Positions 62,494 through 64,000 of a DNA stretch of 64,000 nt are shown here, in pieces. The notes under the pieces were generated by a model. That model was not told the DNA's origin, searched no databases, and saw only the letters and a program-made list of their open reading frames with translations. Numbering within the stretch: the first letter of the stretch is position 1; each line of letters opens with the position of its first letter. The DNA is from DASVRA01 sp036388855 (GTDB lineage Bacteria > Pseudomonadota > Alphaproteobacteria > Caulobacterales > Caulobacteraceae), in assembly GCA_036388855.1 (NCBI GenBank), contig DASVRA010000026.1:1-64000 (forward strand). The letters are read 5' to 3'. The position numbers and the translations under genes are program-made.

Positions 62494-62885
62494 TGGGCGG
62501 CTCCGTCGGCGAGGGCCTTGACCGCGGCCTCGCGCAGGGCTCCGGGGGTGACCGGCTTTTCCAGGCGGGGGCGGTTCTGGTGGGCGGGGGGCAGGACCCA
62601 GCGGTCGTAGCCGGTGGAGAAGATGAAGGGGACGTGGCGGGCGGCCAGCTCGTCGGCGAGTGGGAAGACGCGGTCGGCGCCGCCGAGGTTCACGTCCAGC
62701 AGCGCCAGGCCGACGTTCTCCTCGGCGAGGGCCGCGCGGGCCCGGTCGATGTTGGGGAAGGGGCCGATCACGTCGCCGCCCAGAGCGCCGACGGCCCTCT
62801 GGATGTCGTCGGCGATCAGGAACTGGTCCTCGACCACCAGCACCTTGATTCCGCTTAGCGGCATTTCTTCGTCGTCATCGGTCAT
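62490..62885 (-). CDS. Single-domain response regulator
   Basis: The 131-residue receiver domain has the acidic pair in VLVVEDQF, the phosphoacceptor Asp in LALLDVNLGG, Thr/Ser in FIFSTGYD and the Lys in RLEKPV. There is no output domain. Such stand-alone receivers pass phosphate between kinases or bind targets directly. It is probably phosphorylated by the HWE kinase encoded next to it. ATGA overlap with the crp-like gene. Confidence 0.93.
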   Translation of the reverse strand: MTDDDEEMPLSGIKVLVVEDQFLIADDIQRAVGALGGDVIGPFPNIDRARAALAEENVGLALLDVNLGGADRVFPLADELAARHVPFIFSTGYDRWVLPPAHQNRPRLEKPVTPGALREAAVKALADGAAQ

Positions 62886-62962
62886 TGCCGACGCAGTAGA
62901 ACACGTATCCCCCCCCAGTTTCCCCTCATAGGTTAAGCTTGGAGATCATTCTGAACACTTGT

Positions 62963-64000
62963 TCACTCGATCACAGCGTTATCGGCCGTTAGCGGCAACT
63001 CAATCGTGGCGCGCACACCTCCGCCGGCGAACTTCAGAGAGGTGTCGGCTCCCAGCTCGTAGGGCAGGGCGCGTTCGATCAGGCTGCGGCCGAAGCCGGT
63101 CCGCTTGGGGTTGGCTTCAATGGCGCGCACGCCGCTTTCCTTCCAGTGCAGGGACAGCAACTGGTGGCCATTGGGCTTGTGCACCTTCCACGTCACCGTG
63201 AGGCGGCCGTCGGGCGCGGACAGGGCGCCGTATTTGACCGCGTTGGTGGTCAGCTCGTGCACCGCCAGGGCCAGGTTCTCGGCGGCGCGCTGGCGCAGGC
63301 GCACCGAGGGCCCCGACACCTCGATGCGGTCCTCGTCGGCGGCCACGGCGAGCAGTTCGTCGCGGACCAGCTCCTCCAGGTCCACCGCCACGTCCTCGGT
63401 GCGGGTCACCGCGCTCTGGGTGCGAGCCAGGGTGGCCAGGCGGCCGTCGAAGTGGCTGAGGAAGTCGTCGACGTCCTGGGTGCTTTCGCCCGTGCGGCTG
63501 GCCACCGAGCGCACCACGGTGAGGATGTTGCGCACCCGGTGCTGGAGCTCGGCCAGCAGCAGCTTCTGGCGCTCCTCGGCGCGGTGCCGCTCGGTCACGT
63601 CGCGGCCGATCTTGAATAGGCCGCGGAAGGCGCCGTCAGGCCCCCGCAGCGCCCGGGTGGAGCCTTCGATGAATACCCTGGAGCCGTCCTTGCACTGGTG
63701 CCAGCGGACATCGGGGGCGAAGCCGTTCTGGCGAGCCTCGTCGAATTCGAAACCCGGAATCCCGCGTGCGCGGTCCTCCGGAACGAAGATGAAGTCCGCC
63801 AGCTGATCCTTGGCCTCCTCGGCGGTCCAGCCGAACACCGCCTCCGCCCCCGGAAACCAGTTCTCGACGCGATTTTCCGGGTCGGTGGTGAAGATCGCGT
63901 AGTCGCGCGCCTCTTCCATGATCAGGCGCAGGCGGCCTTCGCTGGCCCGCAGCGCCGCCTCCGCGCGCGCGGTGGCGGTCACGTCGAGGAAGGTGATCAC
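62963..64000 (-). CDS. PAS-containing HWE histidine kinase, N-terminus outside window
   Basis: The visible 345 residues hold the end of one sensor module, a full PAS domain (RLIMEEARDYAIFTTDPENR to IGRDVTERHRAEE) and a HWE-type kinase domain. ELQHRVRNILTVVRSVASRT carries the phosphoacceptor His, and AVHELTTNAVKYGAL is the ATP-binding N box. HWE kinases are common in alphaproteobacteria and often serve general stress or light signalling. The gene continues beyond the right edge. It lies 77 bases upstream of the receiver gene, with which it likely forms a two-component pair. Confidence 0.93.
   Translation of the reverse strand: MITFLDVTATARAEAALRASEGRLRLIMEEARDYAIFTTDPENRVENWFPGAEAVFGWTAEEAKDQLADFIFVPEDRARGIPGFEFDEARQNGFAPDVRWHQCKDGSRVFIEGSTRALRGPDGAFRGLFKIGRDVTERHRAEERQKLLLAELQHRVRNILTVVRSVASRTGESTQDVDDFLSHFDGRLATLARTQSAVTRTEDVAVDLEELVRDELLAVAADEDRIEVSGPSVRLRQRAAENLALAVHELTTNAVKYGALSAPDGRLTVTWKVHKPNGHQLLSLHWKESGVRAIEANPKRTGFGRSLIERALPYELGADTSLKFAGGGVRATIELPLTADNAVIE

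Noticed and set aside
62886..62962. General-stress (EcfG-type) promoter before the receiver gene
   Set aside because: GGGAAAC and CGTGTT occur but the -35 is not GGAAC and the spacing does not fit. GAACACTTGTTC is a short dyad without further support.

Overview
The window is high-GC bacterial chromosome, most likely from an alphaproteobacterium of the Caulobacter/Phenylobacterium type. The evidence is two LexA boxes of the alphaproteobacterial form GTTC-N7-GTTC, a HWE-type histidine kinase, a TadG-like Flp-pilus protein and an imuA-imuB-dnaE2 cassette. The genus is inference only.

Left chromosomal part (1-15.15 kb). Membrane proteins are followed by uvrA, which has a LexA box upstream. Next is a visibly AT-rich three-gene insert (4.25-6.18 kb): a membrane-anchored PLD-like protein, a NadM-like nucleotidyltransferase and a divergent dCTP-deaminase/dUTPase-fold protein. 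After it come an RTX calcium-binding protein, a TadG-like protein, a cold-shock protein with a clear terminator, a Stealth-type sugar-phosphate transferase, a RimJ-like acetyltransferase, a GGDEF/EAL protein and a sulfotransferase-like protein.

Genomic island (15,155-55,449, about 40.3 kb). A tyrosine integrase lies next to tRNA-Thr(TGT). The last 21 bp of that tRNA are repeated exactly, in direct orientation, at 15,155-15,175, so both island ends are visible. From left to right the island holds: (a) a BlaI/BlaR1-like pair facing an XRE regulator across two perfect 16-bp dyads, then a serine hydrolase and a merR-hydrolase-cupin operon; (b) a complete DNA phosphorothioation operon, dndB-C-D-E-A, meeting head to head (6-bp gap) a tightly coupled five-gene operon that encodes a PLD-helicase, a 60-aa protein, an SMC-like ATPase, a 168-aa protein and a DUF262-DUF1524 (SspE/GmrSD-like) nuclease. 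The second operon occupies the place normally held by dndFGH; (c) an SOS mutasome operon (unknown gene, imuA, imuB, dnaE2, SRAP) with its own LexA box; (d) small regulators, AlpA- and Xis-like proteins and two overlapping tyrosine recombinases preceded by a perfect 13-bp inverted repeat; (e) three secreted or cell-wall-directed peptidoglycan hydrolases, a HExxHxxGxxH protein, a JAMM-like protein, an MFS fragment and long gene-poor decayed stretches.

Right chromosomal part (55.43-64 kb). tRNA-Thr, metG, a protein-L-isoaspartate methyltransferase, an erythromycin-esterase-like hydrolase, a membrane protein with a zinc alcohol dehydrogenase, and a crp-like / receiver / HWE-kinase signalling group cut by the window end.

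The best candidate for a little-described system is the Dnd modification operon with its convergent non-DndFGH restriction operon. The AT-rich nucleotide-enzyme cassette at 4.25-6.18 kb is the second.
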